Positions 48,767-62,805 of a stretch of 64,000 nt of DNA are shown here, one piece after another. Each line of letters opens with the position of its first letter. The stretch's first letter is position 1. The notes under the pieces are model-generated. The model did no database searches, was not told the DNA's origin, and was given only the letters and a program-made list of their open reading frames with translations. This DNA is from Campylorhamphus procurvoides. Its lineage: Eukaryota > Chordata > Aves > Passeriformes > Dendrocolaptidae. The position numbers and the translations under genes were made by a program. The stretch covers positions 1,054,001 to 1,118,000 of the forward strand of contig WBMV01007501.1 in NCBI GenBank assembly GCA_013396655.1, in the 5' to 3' direction.

Positions 48767-48882
48767 GTGAGCCGGAGCGGCGGGGGTGGCTGTCGCTGCC
48801 TCCCAGCCCCGCGACAGCTCCGCGGCCGCCGGGGGTCCCCGCTGTGTCCCCCCGTGCTCACACGGCCGTGCTGTGCCCTCAG
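48767..48882 (+). other. DEPTOR: Possible short 5'-UTR intron of DEPTOR
   Basis: CCCGCTCAG|GTGAGCC at 48766/48767 and CTGTGCCCTCAG|GCCGG at 48882/48883 form a plausible 116-bp GC-rich intron ending 10 bases before the start codon. The leader could equally be unspliced. Confidence 0.4.
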
Positions 48883-48892
48883 GCCGGCGGCG

Positions 48893-48978
48893 ATGGAGGA
48901 GGGCATGAGCAGCATGCAGCAGAAAGCGGCGGAGCTGGAGCACATGGCCGAGGTCCTGCTCACCGGCGAGCAGCTCCG
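48893..48978 (+). CDS. DEPTOR: DEPTOR coding exon 1 (gene continues past right edge)
   Basis: DEP domain-containing mTOR-interacting protein, an inhibitor of mTORC1 and mTORC2 with two N-terminal DEP domains and a C-terminal PDZ domain. This exon gives MEEGMSSMQQKAAELEHMAE then VLLTGEQL plus CG of an arginine codon. The EHMAEVLLTGEQLR segment matches the family just before DEP domain 1. The acidic MEEG start is conserved, but the Ser/Gly-rich linker is shorter than in human. Donor CG|GTAAGC; reading through it meets TAA at once, confirming the exon end. I searched the remaining 15 kb for exon 2 (the start of DEP1) and did not find it, consistent with the very long intron 1 of this gene. Confidence 0.9.
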
Positions 48979-49197
48979 GTAAGCCGAGCCCTCCCCCGGC
49001 CTTGCCGGGGACGCGCACCCGGGGTCAGCAGCAGCCCCGCTGACGGCGAGGTGGGGAGGGGGGCGAGGGTCGGAGGGCGAGGGTCTGTGCCCGAGGGCTT
49101 TCCCTGCACCGGAGCACCTGCCCCGCTTTCATCGCCTCGCCGGGCTCCGGCCAGCGAGGAGGACGAGGGGGCCGCGGCCGGTGCTGCGAGCCCGAGG

Positions 49198-49251
49198 AGG
49201 TAAGTCCTGTCGGGGGAGGTAAGTAAGTCAATCTCGTCGGGGGAGGTAAGT
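49198..49251 (+). repeat. Tandem AGGTAAGT motifs
   Basis: Three perfect AGGTAAGT at 49198-49205, 49217-49224 and 49244-49251; the last two, and partly the first, sit in repeats of GTCGGGGGAGGTAAGT. Each is a perfect match to the U1 5' splice consensus on the DEPTOR sense strand. Confidence 0.85.
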
Positions 49252-52200
49252 CCCGTCCGTGGGGCTCTCCCCCCGGGCACCTTTGGTCCCCTGCACGGAA
49301 CGGAGGCGGCTGGGGAGAGGCTGCTGCGTCACTAAAGGCATCGACCGATGCCTTTAGAAGGAGCGTGGCGTCTTTGAAGACTAAAACCCCCAAAGAAACC
49401 ATAAGCGCTCAAGTGTCTCGGCACCCCGTGGGGAGCCAAGGCGAGGTTTGGGCACCGCTCCGCACAACCCCGTTCCTGAGCGGCGCTGGCCCCGCAGAGC
49501 TGCGCCTTACTCTCAGGGCTTGTTTTTATTTTGGATCATCTGGTCCCAGCAGATGGAAGGGGATCCCTACTGTCAGTGCCAGCAGTAATTAACAGTCCTT
49601 TGTGACTGGAGTTTTGTGAGGCGCAGGAACCTTGAGTAAAAATGCCTGACTCAGTTAATTTTTAACTTCTGTGATGTATTTAGTGTGCCAGCTGTACCCA
49701 TACACTAGAGAGGAGAAAAATAAATTTTAATGCTTTCAATTTGGTGGTGGAACATCTTGTGATTGAGAAAGAAAAATCCCATTATAATGTGTTATACGAG
49801 TAACTAGAAGGAGATTGTAAAAATAATTTCCCAGTAGTTTTTGCTTGATTTTTTAAAAAATCTCTTTGCTCAAATGCCAGATAAACACTGCAAAGTGATA
49901 GAAATGTTCTTTGGTTTAGGAGGTGCCATCATTGCTGCTAGTACAGGCGTTGTTACTATTTGCATCCGTGAGGTAAAGGGCATTGACACCTTATGATGCA
50001 CATCACGGATGTCCATGGTTGGGAAGTAAATGTTGTTTTGGCGGACTGGCTCCAGTACACACCAGTGTCAGCTCCGAGCTTGAGATTCTGCTTCAAAGTA
50101 GCTTGAAGCGAAACCTAGGGTAACAGAATGCACTGGCACAGGCTCTGCATGGGGACTTGGTGCAAAGTTTTTCATCCAAGTGCCAAATCATAATCCTGCT
50201 GTTTCTAATTTATGTCACTAGAAGTTGAAGATTTAAGGCTAATATAAATTTTTATTAAGATCACATTAATCGTCCTGTATACCTCATAGTTAAATGTAAA
50301 AGCAAAAGCTTTGCAATCTTTCTCTAAGGAGAAGACTGAGGAAACATGAACAAATCTGGTTCCTAGAATCAGCTCGTTAGTGCCACAATCAAGGGTGATA
50401 TTTGCCATTTTATTTATTAAGGTCATGCAACACGGGGGCCTTTTTAGGCAGGATTATCTGCAGATACAAAATAATTATTCCAGATCCTCTGAGGTTACCT
50501 ATGGATATTCCTTTGCGAATGTGTTAGAAATGGCCTAGATCTGTTGAGACTGTGGGTACATGTTCAAGTGGCTACTGCTGAACGGGAGGATCCACTCCTT
50601 TTTCTACTCACCAGTTGTGTAGCGCCATCTCCTTCCTTGTGCCTGCTTGTGTGTTTCCTGCACTTCTTGAAAGCAGATCCAGTGTGGTTATTGGGTGGGT
50701 AGGTTAATCATCTGATTTCCTGATTTCCAGAACCCACAGAAGATGGGTGGTGGGAATGTGGAGCCAGGAGCAAGAAGAGGAGGTGGTGTAGAAGAGGCAA
50801 AATCTCCCATTTGGGAGCTTTTGGGTCAGCGGGAACTGTGTTGTGAAACTGCACCCAAACTTGTCTTACCTTTCTCCAATTTTTTATGAATTTTGTTCTG
50901 CTTCTCTGTTGGGATACTCTATGGAAAAAGTAAGTTTTTTCCAGTTTTCCAGACAATAAAAGCCACAAAATAAGTGATAGAAACTGAGTCAGTAGATACA
51001 TTTTAGCAAACCCTGCTAAAAAGTTTCCCTTTCCCTGTCCAAGATAAGTGTCTAATTGTTAATGCTAAATGAAAATGTGGAGTGTTTTCAGAATCAAAGA
51101 CAAGCTATATCAGCAGCCTTTGGCGCAGGCAAACAGATGATAGAAAACCAGCACGCACATGCACTCAAGGAAACATACTGTACTCTATTCTTAGTGATGC
51201 TTACAACTGCAAGATAAGCCCCCAGCAGGAGTGATGCAGACAGACAGGTGATCATGTGTGTATTTGGGTGAAAGTGCATCTGAGCAAGTGTTGCATACTG
51301 CAAGAAGAACACATAACTTGGAAGTAAAAGTGTAAAATGAAACTGTGAGCATGGTGTTACTTACATAAACCCAACCAAATGAAGGTATTTAAAGCACTCT
51401 TATACTAGACCAAATAGCACGTGTGTCTAAACTCAAATACTTATCAGAGCTGCTTAATTTAAATTCCTTACAAAGTTTGTACTGCCTGTTTCACCCCAGC
51501 CTCATGCGTTGCCTCATAACTCTTGTTCCTGTGCTTGTTGCACATCTGTCCCTCTCTGGCAGGGACTTGATACAGTGAGGGCTAAAATTGCCTGAGACAC
51601 ACCTTGGCAGGCCTGGCTTTGCACACTGGCAGTGATGGTGGTGGCGATAGAAGTCCTTTGTCCCCTTCCCCTCCCCAGGCAAGCGTGTAGTGCCTAGGGA
51701 AGGCAGACAGGGAAACCAAAGAGTTTTTTTCCTTCTCTTCATCCTATTCCTCCGTTTCTTTTGATGTGTTTTTTGCCTTTGCGAGGTCAGGAGCTCTGCC
51801 CCGATGTGTGCTCTGTCAGCTGGCACCCAGGGAGCCAGGTGCTGGAACAGTAAATACTGGTCCATGGGTGGGGCGATTTATGGAAAAAGAAACAGGATCT
51901 TGAGCTATATTTTAGGTAGCATGGTAAATTTTTACATCCAGTAGTGTCCTTTGCCTCTTACCCAGTAGCTATCCAAGCAAGTGTGTAACTCTTACCTTTG
52001 GTTAATAGAAACATATTTTTTAAAGTGAGGACTTCTGAACTTTGGATCTTGGTGAGCCTTTAAATGATCTGTGAGACTCGTCAGAACAGACCCTTTGGCA
52101 TTTTCTGCTGCCATGCAGGAAACTACGAAGAGCATGGTGAGAGCTGGGAACAGCACCATCCGGCTGTGGGCTTTGCAGGCACTAATGGACCTGCAAGGAC

Positions 52201-55200
52201 AAAGTGTGGGGGCTCTGGATGCCTAACAGTTCCAAACACCCCGAATCCCAGCTCTTCCCTCTGTTCTGCTGCAGACTCAGGGACCCTATATCTTCTCAGT
52301 GGGGAGCTCTCTCTTTTGAGGAGGCTGAAGTGAAGAGTATGGAACTATCTCCTAAAGAAACTGCAAGCTGTGCTTGAGAGGATCATGGGGCCTTCAGCTT
52401 CCTCGGAACTGGGAGAGCCCTTTGAAGCCTCTGTCCGGCTACATCCCTACCTGTAAATCCCCTCCTGGTACGGCCCTGGGAAGTGAATGTCCCTGGGCTT
52501 CCTTGGCCTTGCTGGGAGTGCCTGAAGGAGTGTCATATCCTTAATGCTTTGGATAGTCATTGTTGGAAGTTTAATAATGGGAACATACAATGGCACTACT
52601 GAAGTCACTAAGAATTTTATCAGAAGCAGAGCAATTCCAGCTCATTTCCCTCCTGATCAGAGGCAACAGGTTGTGCCCGTTTCAGCACTGTTTGGCAGAA
52701 GGATTAAAGTATTATCTCTGGGTTTGAGTATTAATTTGATTAGAGCTGATCTTGCCCTCTGGCAACCAGAAGCAGTTTCAGTGGTCATGTTTTGATATAC
52801 ATGCTGGCTGCCTATCTTACAAGTTAGGGGTGTCTGAAGTCTTCTTTGGCTGCTAATTGTTTCATGATGCCAATTTTTCACCAAAATCTCATATATCTCC
52901 CAAGAGTTTCTCATTTCTTGCACAAAGTGTACTTAGCAATTCAGGAATCTTCGGGCTTCAGTTGAGCAAAGAGCAATATTGAAAGAATACCTATTTTGTT
53001 CCCCTCCCCCCCCCCTTTTTTTTTAAATCAGAAATTGCCATTGTATTTATAGTGCAGTTCTCTGTAGTAGGTGTAACTTGAATGACAATTAATGTGTCTG
53101 CAGACTTTGGATGCCTCTTTATCACCAGCTTTCACAAGAAGCAACACCTTTTCCAATTCACACTTCTGTTAAAGAGTTGAGTAAATAATTATGAGACTTG
53201 TTAGAGGAGCCAGTGATTTCAATAGAATCGTTCCCATAATTCACCATAATCTTTCTTTCTGCTTGGAGAAATATGAAGCAGATTTCTTAGAGATCTTTCT
53301 TTCTTTCAGAAGAGATAAGATACGATTCAACAGAAATTTGTTTGCCTTTTTATCAGAGTTTGTTTTATAAATTTTGTCGTATAAAGGAGGTTTTACATGG
53401 TAAACAGCTACAAATTTTGAAGTTGTAAGACAAAACCAGTTTTCACTGGTCTTCCAAAGGTCTCACATCAGGAACATTATCACTTTAAGAAGACATAATG
53501 GTGTTTCAGTAAAAGAAAGTAAGTAACTTTCAGAACCATGGACCTACAGGTCTGTAACTTTTTTTCTTACTCTGAGCAATCCATAGTCAACTTTTTTGCA
53601 TGGTGGTGGGATTGAAAGTTCATTGGCACCCTAAGGTGCAAAGAGCCCAGGGCACATAACAGTGACAGTTTCTGGAGCAATGATATCAAAAGAGTATTTG
53701 TGTTAATGCATTGCTATGATATACACTTACATAAACTGCATAGTTACATACTTTATTAAATGGTATCACTGTGTTTAGAAGTGTATTAACACTAGTGTAA
53801 ACTTAGACTCTGAAAGGAATGTAAGGATTTGAGATACACAGTTGTCTAGGAGGTCACTTCTGAATTCAGGTCCTGACTGTTCTTTAGATATTAAACAAAT
53901 GTCTATGCCATTTGAAGAGATTTCATTAAACCGAGATTTTGTAATCTGCCTAAGCCAACCCAATACTGTACTTCCACCTAAGGGGGTGATATGTTTTTCT
54001 GCACTGTGAATCTTTTTCTTGCAACCTCCATAGTAGTTCACCAGTGGTTGCATTTCCTTTAGCCAAGAGTTACTGATTGGGTTCAAAATTAACCCTGATC
54101 AAAGTAGTTTTCAGTTGTCTCACTTGAGAAAGGCCTTGTCTGCTGATGTCTTCAAGGTGAATAGAACACAGGAGATTATATCATCAGATCTCTGTGGAAT
54201 AGAGTGCTCTAGAGTTCTTTGTTCAAATAATTTCACTTTCATCAATTTGATTTCCAAACTTGAGCAACCGAAAACTGGCAATCTTCTGTGTGAGGTTCCA
54301 GCAGAATGATACACTGAAAGGAAAGGTTTCAAAGTGAAGGTTTGTAAAGCTCCAAAGTAAAGTGCTCTGAAATCAAGCTTTCCCACTCACTCTATCCTAC
54401 CACAACACTTTCAATTATTTATTTTAATTTTATAAAAAAGCATGTGTTTCTGAGATTTCTATGCTCATTTTTCCTATAATCTTTGAGACTTGATGCACAC
54501 TCTCATGTGTTTCAATCTTGCCCATTTGTACTGATGCTAATGACAAGTCCCATGTATATATGATTCCTGGTCCAGGAATTGCAGTTTCTCCTGTTCTTCA
54601 GTAAAACTGTGGCTTATTCAATATTTCTGGAAATGAAGATGCAAGGCTTTTATTTGCTCAGTTCTTTCCATTTAGCTGTGCCTTTTAATAATGCAGTTGT
54701 TCCCATCAGCCGCTTTCCTCAAGCACAGCTCAGAGATCAAGTAGTTAACAATGCATGTGCAGATAGCGATCGCTCTTTCGCTATATACACAAGAAGGCAA
54801 ATGTTGCACAAGTGGATATTTTATGTATTCCATTGCAAATGGAGTCAATCGTTAACTTTTGCCTCAAGTTAGCAGAGATCAGCAGGAAAGCTGACATGTG
54901 TAGCATGTGCAAGAATATTTTTAATTTATTTTACGTTAGAGTAGTTGCCTATGAAGAAGCGAAGGAAACTTGTTTCCATATTGGTGGTCATGGAGGGAAG
55001 GTGGAATGAATGTGCCAAAATCAATCCATGTTTGCATTTACTACATGACCCCTGCTTTTGTGGGAGCAGTGGCCACAGGCTGGCACCATGACAGAGAAGT
55101 CACCTATCACTTGCCATTATTATTTACAATTTGTGTAGCGTCTTGGAATCTGAGCTATTTATCAGGTCCCAGCAGGGGTAGCCACTGTATGCTCTAATGA

Positions 55201-58200
55201 AAAATGAACCCTTTGCAACACAAATCTTGGCTGCAATTGGTAGTGGATTCTTGCAGCAGTGGTGGGTTCTGGATGGTGAGGGATGGTCTGTGTGAAGCCA
55301 CCAAAGTGGGACTCTGTTGGGATTGGGATTTCTGGCTTGGGAGGTCGGACATTGAGCCCAAGAGTGCCATCCCAGAAGCACAGAGAAAAATAGCTTTCAG
55401 ATGTAGAGATGCAGAGAGGATACTGTATGTACTAGGATGGGTAGGGAGCTCTGGATACTGTGTTCAGGAAAGGATCTGCTCTTTTCTCCCTCCAAAGTCA
55501 CATCTGTAAAGTGAGAGACCAGATTGAAGCTAATATAGAGGTCCGCCAGCTTTCACTATTGGACAGATGGACAAGAACTAGGGAGAAATCAGTGCATCTC
55601 ATTTTAATTGAGGCATTTCTTCTATCTCTAGACTTCAATACTTTTTGAAGTGTAAAACTCACAGAATTTCAGTGCTTTCTGTGATGTAGAACTTAAGAAA
55701 GTGAAAGATATTGTCACAGCATCAAATATTAGCATATCTGCAGTCCATCCAAGCTCCTGACATAGACTTCAGACTTCTTCCACCCCATCACTAAGTGTCC
55801 AAGCACTGAGTGCTGGCTTGGTGGTACCTCTGGGCTTGGAGTCTGCTCTCAAAAAGAGATTCCCTCCTGAGGCTCCAGGCCCTCCTGACTTTCTACTTTC
55901 TATTTTCATAACCCTTTTATTATGGTTCTACTAAGTCTCTCATCTCTGTCATCCTGACAGAGCAAACTTGTGTAAGTTGTTTCACTAACTCAAAGACACT
56001 TCTTTTTTAATGTGTGCAAGGCCAGTCATCTCCTCTAAATAAACTTACATGGGAAGAAGTTAAACTAATGAAGAACGGGCAAGGGGGATGAAAGGCTGGG
56101 GAAGAAACAAGAGCTAATCAGGTTTGGGTCATGTAGCCAGTCATTGAGGAAGAACTGTGTGGAGGCTCCAAAGGTTAATAAAGACAGAAACTCCAAAGCT
56201 TCAGGTCTCAGCAGAACCACTGACATTTGTTGTGGGAAAGATGCGTTTCATGTGTTAATGGGTTGTTGGTTTTTTCTTGAGCATGATAAGGGCATAAGAA
56301 GCCATGTACCTTAAATAATTTTACTCTTTAAACCACTGAAATTAAATAGGTGAACCTTCCTGGTTCCCTCCTCTGTGCTTCCCCTCATTTGCAATGGCTT
56401 AAGCAACTCTGGACCATCACTGTATGGTGATCTGCTCTGGGGGAGTGATCAGCAGAGCTTTTGGAAGGTTGGTATTTCAGTTGGGTCAGTTTGTAAACCA
56501 ATTTACCACAAGGCCACATAAAAGCTTTCTCTGAAGAGCTGCAGGGGGAGAAATGGGTGCTGGCTTCCCCCATGTTACTGAAGCACGTACGGTTTAAGGC
56601 TGTGGTTTACTGATACAGCAGATCTAACTGCAGGCTGCTACTGCCCTGCTCTTATCACTTCCCTTGCACTTCACTCTGGTGTTTGTCCGGGATCAGAAGT
56701 TCAGGGAACTGAAGAAGTTGAAGCCAAGTAAGAAAAATTTAACTTTCTCAACAGGTTCAGCATGAAGTCAAGCCAGTGCCAGCACTGGGGTAAGGAAGCC
56801 AGCAGAAACACGCGGTCAAAGACAGGTGAAGGAAACAGTGGCAGCAGCCACTGCTAGGTTTGCTTGACCATCCCTTCAGGGCTCAATTTGCAGAATTCCC
56901 ATTAGAAAATTTCAGATGCAGGTAGAAGACAGACTATAAAAATCATGTTAAGTTTAGATGCCCAATGCATATGTTGTTACCAGAGAGGTAACAAGATTTT
57001 TTCTTTTTCAATGCCTTTACCTCTATTTCTGCACTCTTGTCATAGAATTGTGCATGAATGGAGGTACAAATATTTCATTTCATATATTTTGAAATTTGTA
57101 CTATGTAATGCATATGACCAGCATGTCACTGCGCTACCAGTGTGACAGCACTACTTCAGAATGCAACCCTGACCTTAATTATCAGCCTTTTACAGTCTTC
57201 ATAGTTTGTATCTTAGCAGTGTCTCAATCCAGTAAATACATTCAGATCTCAAAGGTGTAGTTCAGAATAATTAAAAAGTGTTCCTGGTTGGGCTTGCTAA
57301 TTCAGAGTGAATATAGAAATGGGTTTTCACATAACAAGGCTGTAATTCTCCATTTCCTTGCAATTGTGTGGGTGAGTACCTGAGCTACCACAGCTGCGTC
57401 ACAGGGGTTTGCAGACAGATGAGAGTTTTTTGGTTTCTGTGAGGAATGAGGGATAGGTCATGCTGTGGGTTTTACAGTGGTGTTGAGCCAATGTGTCTGG
57501 CTGCTGCTGCAGAAAGGGGCAGCCCAATTCCCTTGGACTGGGGGTCCTTCTACCTGGCTGGTGTACTGCATTGGTGTGGTCTGAGCTCATGGCGAACAGT
57601 GTGGGTAGCTCAGACACGTTATCATTGTGTCAAATGAGTACCAATGGCAGTAAAGGATAAGGTCAGCTCACCTGGGGTCAGGGGGTGGGATGCTCCCAGA
57701 CCCCACTGATCCCATGATACGGTTGGTTTCTCAGGGAATCAATTACCGATATTAAAGTACAGGTCTGCCAGTCCAGGAGCCCCTTCCATACATTTTTCCC
57801 CTGCTTGACCTTTGTTTAAGATGTCTGGTTTTTGGTAGAGGTCACAGCAATGCTGGACAGGATTTAGGTGACTCCTTCCAGACAGCTCTGTGGCTGTTTG
57901 GGTGAGGGTGCCTGCTGTATTAAGGCAGCAAGCACGGAGATGCTCATTTGAAGATAAAAAATCAAATGAAAAAACTGTAACTAAATGGCTGGTCAGAGCA
58001 AAAGCCATCACACCTAAGGTGGTGAGAGCAAAGATGGGAGCTTGAGAGTGAAGTACAGTAATACTGTGTTTGATGTGACAGAAGAGAAGGAGGCAGTGGA
58101 AGGAACTGGAGATGGACACTATTATTCTGGTCACGAGCTGTAACAACCATCTTTCTAAGATGATGTTTGTCAAGGACAGTGCATAGAAGAAACCTTGAGG

Positions 58201-59774
58201 TAGAAAATAATAGGGAAGGAGAATGTGGAACAGAACTTTCTGGGGGAGAGGCATAGCTGTCCTGGAAGAGATATTGCATGAGGAATCTGGGGAGACTAAA
58301 CCTCTTCTGTTGATAAACAGCACTATCATATTTGTCCTTTGGGAATCTTATGTACCTGGTTTTAGAAGATTCTTCCATCTGCAATAACACAGAGGCCATC
58401 TAGCACAGTAGCTTTTGACTTGGCATTGTGGAGATTTGTGTGGGTTTGTTTCCTTGCTTCTCCCACTAAACAGTGTTGCCAAAATGGGTGTTTTTTCATA
58501 GTGTTTCCCTTGGTGTTCAGCTGAGCTGTTGTACAACGTGCTGGCTCTGTGTCTGCGCTGCGTTCCTGCATATCGGGCCAAGTGAGTTTATTGGCAATTA
58601 AAAAGAACTTTCTGTATGTTGTATCTGTTACTCTTCACATTGTGACTCTTGTCTTCAAAGCACTGGGGCTACTTAAAGTAAGTCTGTATGTTCCTTTATG
58701 TTGTCACAAGCCAGTCTCAGCTCTGATTTGAGGCAAATGAAATGCAAGGCATGATTACAATACAGTTAGTAAAAACAATTATTTTTAATTTAATTCCAAT
58801 GAGTATTGTGAAATATTCACAGGAAGTTGAATCTGTGAGTGCTTATCTGAGGAATCAGAGTCCAACATTGCATTCATCCTCTTTAGAAGGAGAATCTGAT
58901 AACACACAGCTGACATATCACTCAAAGTTAGGATTGCAAATAATGGAAATGAATTCTGAAAAGATATTAGCTAAGCATTATTTATACCGCTGATTGTCGG
59001 TGGTAGAACAATTTCCTTTCATTTTTTTCAGAAAAGATCATTGTCTTGATAATCATACATCCTTTTTTTCAGTAGCATATAATTGTACAACTTAGAAATC
59101 AGGGTGGTATAAAGCTGTTAATTGTTTCCTGATGCTCAGGATGTAATTACCTTATACTTTCCTCTAGCTGAAATTAATTTATCTTTACTAGGATGTAGAA
59201 AGAGTGACTCCTAGCTTAAACTGCTATTAAAGTGCAAGCAGAAGGAGATTGTGATGGGTAGAAGCTCAAAGTAGCATTATCATGTACAAATCCCAAAAGA
59301 GATTGTGCAAATACCATTTTGGTAGTGATTTGGGTCTAGAAACTTAAAGACTTGTCTTGGACAATTAAAGTGTTTTCAAAACTCATAGCATTTGGACAAA
59401 CTCAGACCTTTCAATTCATTTGGGAAATGGCAGAAATAGATGAGGTTAAATGAGGTTAATAAGTAGATCTTTGTGATGAGAATAATGGGTCCATAATGGG
59501 AGCCATTGGTATCATACTATGCATGTCTAGTTAGGTGAGGCAATGAAAAGGGGTTCTCAAAAGCCCACAGAACAGAAGAAATACAGCAAGGTTTACTAGA
59601 TGCTTATTTTAATAAGCTTTATTTATTTCTCTTTAATTTGTGTAAAATTATGCAGGTCTCTAAAATAGACAGCAAAAAGGTGTCTTCCTACAAGAAGCAA
59701 GTCCAAGGAAGGCTGGCTTTCAGGGTGGGGTTGGGCTGGAGCACATATGTACAAGTTGATGCTGAGGCCTGGGT

Positions 59775-60120
59775 CTGCTCAGCCTAGAAAAGAAGAGGCT
59801 TGGGAGGATCTTACTGCTGATTGCAACTAGTAAAATGAGAAGGTGTAGGCAAAAGGGGAGAGAGTCTTTTCCAGGGTGCACAGGAATAGCACAAGAGGCA
59901 GCAGTCAAAATTTTCAAGAAACTTTCAAATTAGATATTTGAAAAGGATTATTCACTGTAAGGATAAGTGAAAAGATGGAATAGGGGCCCAGAGAAGCTCT
60001 GAAATATTAAAATCTTGTCTGGACATTACCCTGAATAACATGCACTGACTGGATATGCTTTTAATATAGGTTGGACCAGATGACCTGCAGAGATGCCTTC
60101 CAATTGAATGTTTCATGAAG
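59775..60120 (+). mobile_element. CR1 LINE 3' fragment in DEPTOR intron 1
   Basis: Forward CR1 landmarks, diverged: GCTCAGCCTAGAAAAGAAGA, GGGAGGATCTTACTGCTGAT, then GGTTGGACCAGATGACCTGC and CCTTCCAATTGAATG at the end. The middle part is degraded. Confidence 0.75.
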
Positions 60121-61879
60121 GCATAGTGTGATGCCTTTTTGAAGCTCTGGTGGCTGATGCTATCAGCTTTTTGTTACTGGCTGATAATGAGAGATTATAA
60201 GCTACTCAGTGAAGCTGGTGACAGGGCTTCTAAGAATGCTTCTTAACCTACTTCAGCCGAGTTACTTCGTACCACTGCTCACTCTTACATTGTCCAACTC
60301 TTCAAGAAAATTTAAGGGTGAGAAATGTATCCATTTCCAAATGAACACGTGAGAACTTTTGAAACCTCTCTTGAGATTTTCAACTGAGATTTTTGGGAAG
60401 ATGTGACAGTAACAGCTTCACTCCCTTGACCTCACTGTCTTAAGTGAGACCAGGATTTTACCCCAGAACGTGTGAGTTTCATGAGATGCCAACATCACAT
60501 CTCTTCCCACCACCAAGATTGCTTTTGAAGGTGTCTGTGAGGTTATCGGTAGACTCATTTCTTAAGAACTTGGGAGACAGATGCCAAAGTGCACATAGGA
60601 CTTGGTGGTTTTATGCCAGTCCTTGAAAGAGGAGAATAGGGAAGAGATTGGAGACAGTGTAGGGTGTAATATCTGCTGGAAGGCCAGTAGTCACAGTGCC
60701 AGAAATCCTGCTGGCTGTGTAGTGTTGGCATTACAAGAGGAACAGTAATCACAGGGCCAGCCACCTGCTCCTGTGTTCTCACTGCCTGCACAGCGTTGCT
60801 ACAGATGGATCGAGCCCCTCAGATCCTCACACTGTGCACAAAGGGACCAGTTTGGGAGCTCATTTGTGTGTACAGGTTTCTGTGCATGGTCCTGCAGCTC
60901 CAACTTTGCTTGTGGAAGAAGGACTTTAAGTTACGTGTTGAGGGGGAAGAAAAGATTTGAACTGTTAACTCTTTCCTTGGAGTGGCATGTCTCATCCTGT
61001 AATCTGTTTGGAATGTAATGAGATATATTCCCTTGACTTTACAGATCAAAGATAGGATTAAATCAAGCATGTGTCCAACCATTATCCCACCTTGTTAAAG
61101 ATAATATTTCTTTCAACACACACGAAACAATGGGGTTTGTGCTTTCTCTGTATGCCATTGTGCTTTATCACAGTGTTGCAAGGTCTAGATCCTTTAAAAA
61201 TATCTCATAATGGGCAAAAATCCAATCATTTAAGTTTTCTATACAGTGGTGGTTTTTCCAAGGGCTATACTTTGGGCCTACTGTAATGAATCAAACATGG
61301 GTGGTTGGAAGATAATTGCTTGCATTCACTTTGTTGGGGCTAGAGCTTCTCCAAAGTAATATATTAAAAACTTCATATGCCTTTTTTTTTTGTTGAATCC
61401 ATAAATCAACACCAGCTGAAACAGCGTATCCTACATAATTTCACATAAAATATGTTTGTACTCCATATTGCTTTCTTCTATGATGAATATGGAACATCTG
61501 AGTTTACATGAGGCCAGTAACAACAGTACCCTTGGGAAACACATTATTGGGCCAAAGGAGGAAATAAAAAGGATTGCATAAGATGTTCAGAAGAGGCACA
61601 ATAAATGTGGAAAGATTTTAGTTAAATATATAGTGGCTAAGGAAAAGTTCCAGTGTACTGGAAATTGTGACATTTTGCTTGCACGCTCAAAACTGTACAC
61701 AGCATGTCTTTTATATAAGACAGTTTTTATATATTTCTGAGTATTTCACCTCAGAAAGTGGCAAACCTGTAGGAAAAGACAAAGAAAAGTGTTGGCCACT
61801 TGATCAATGGTTTCATGTCTTCAGTGGCCACAAGCCTCTTGTGGTTTCAGCCATTCAGATATGCACAGCTTACTTAAAT

Positions 61880-62805
61880 ATGGACTGAAATCTTGTGTAT
61901 CTTCATTGACAATCTGGATGAGGGGTTCCAGGGCACTGTCATTAAGTTCACAGATGATACCAAGCTGGTCAGGATCTGCTGGAGGGTAGGAGGGCTCTAC
62001 AGAGGAATATGATCAGGCTGGATCAACGTGCTGAGGCCAGTTTTGTGAGGTACAAGGCCAAGTGCCAGGTCCTGCACTCTGGTCACAACAACCCCATGCA
62101 AGGTGCCAGGCTTGGAGATGAGTGCCTGGAAAGGTGCCCATTGGAAAAGGACTTGAGAGTGCTGGTCGACAGTGGCTGAGCATGGGCCAGTGTATGTGCC
62201 CAAGTGGCCAAGGCAAAGGGCATCTTGGCTTATATCAGAAACAGTGTGTCCAGCAAGAGTAGGGAAGTGATTGTCCCCCTGTACTTGGCACTGGTGAAGG
62301 CACATATCAGATTTTCTGTCCAGTTCCAGACCCCTCACTACAAGAAGGACATTGAGGTGTTGGAGTGTGTCCAGAGAAGGGCAGTGAAGCTGGTCTGGAG
62401 CACAAGTGTGATGAGGAGACACTAAGGGAACTGGGAGTGTTTATATTGGAGAAGAGGTGACTCAGAGGAGACCTTATTGCCTGAAAGGAGGCTGTAGCCA
62501 GGTGGAGATTGGCCTCTTTTCCCAAGTAACAAGTGACAGGACAAGAGGAAATGGCCTCAAGTTGTATCAGGAGAGGTTTAGACTGGATATGGGGGAAAAA
62601 TTCTTCATGGAAACAGTTGTCAAGCGTTGGAACAGGCTGCCCAAGGAAGAGGTCAAGTCATCACTGCTGGAGGTATTTAAAAGATGTGTAGATGTGGCAC
62701 TTGAGGACATGGTTTAGTGGTGGATTTGGTAGTGCCAGGCTAAGGACTGGACTTGATGACCTTAAAAGTATTTTCCAAGATAAACATTTCTATGATTCTG
62801 TAGTT
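61880..62805 (+). mobile_element. CR1 LINE, C-terminal ORF2 and 3' end
   Basis: About 0.9 kb in forward orientation: ATTGACAATCTGGATGAGGG, GTTCACAGATGATACCAAGC, CCAGAGAAGGGCAGTGAAGC, TTGGAACAGGCTGCCCAAGG, ending with TTTCTATGATTCTGTAG, the CR1 octamer tail. The end of ORF2 is recognisable but broken by stops and frameshifts. Confidence 0.92.

Larger units (their letters stand above)
48100..49520 (+). promoter_or_regulatory. CpG island and DEPTOR promoter
   Basis: High G+C and frequent CpG around DEPTOR exon 1, in contrast to AT-rich flanks. Contains a 17-bp minisatellite at its upstream edge. No TATA box seen. The transcription start is probably between 48.45 and 48.75 kb. Confidence 0.7.

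Noticed and set aside
54766..54786. ATAGCGA...TCGCTAT hairpin with AGCGATCGCT palindrome
   Set aside because: Seven-base arms are common by chance. There is no transcript or repeat context.
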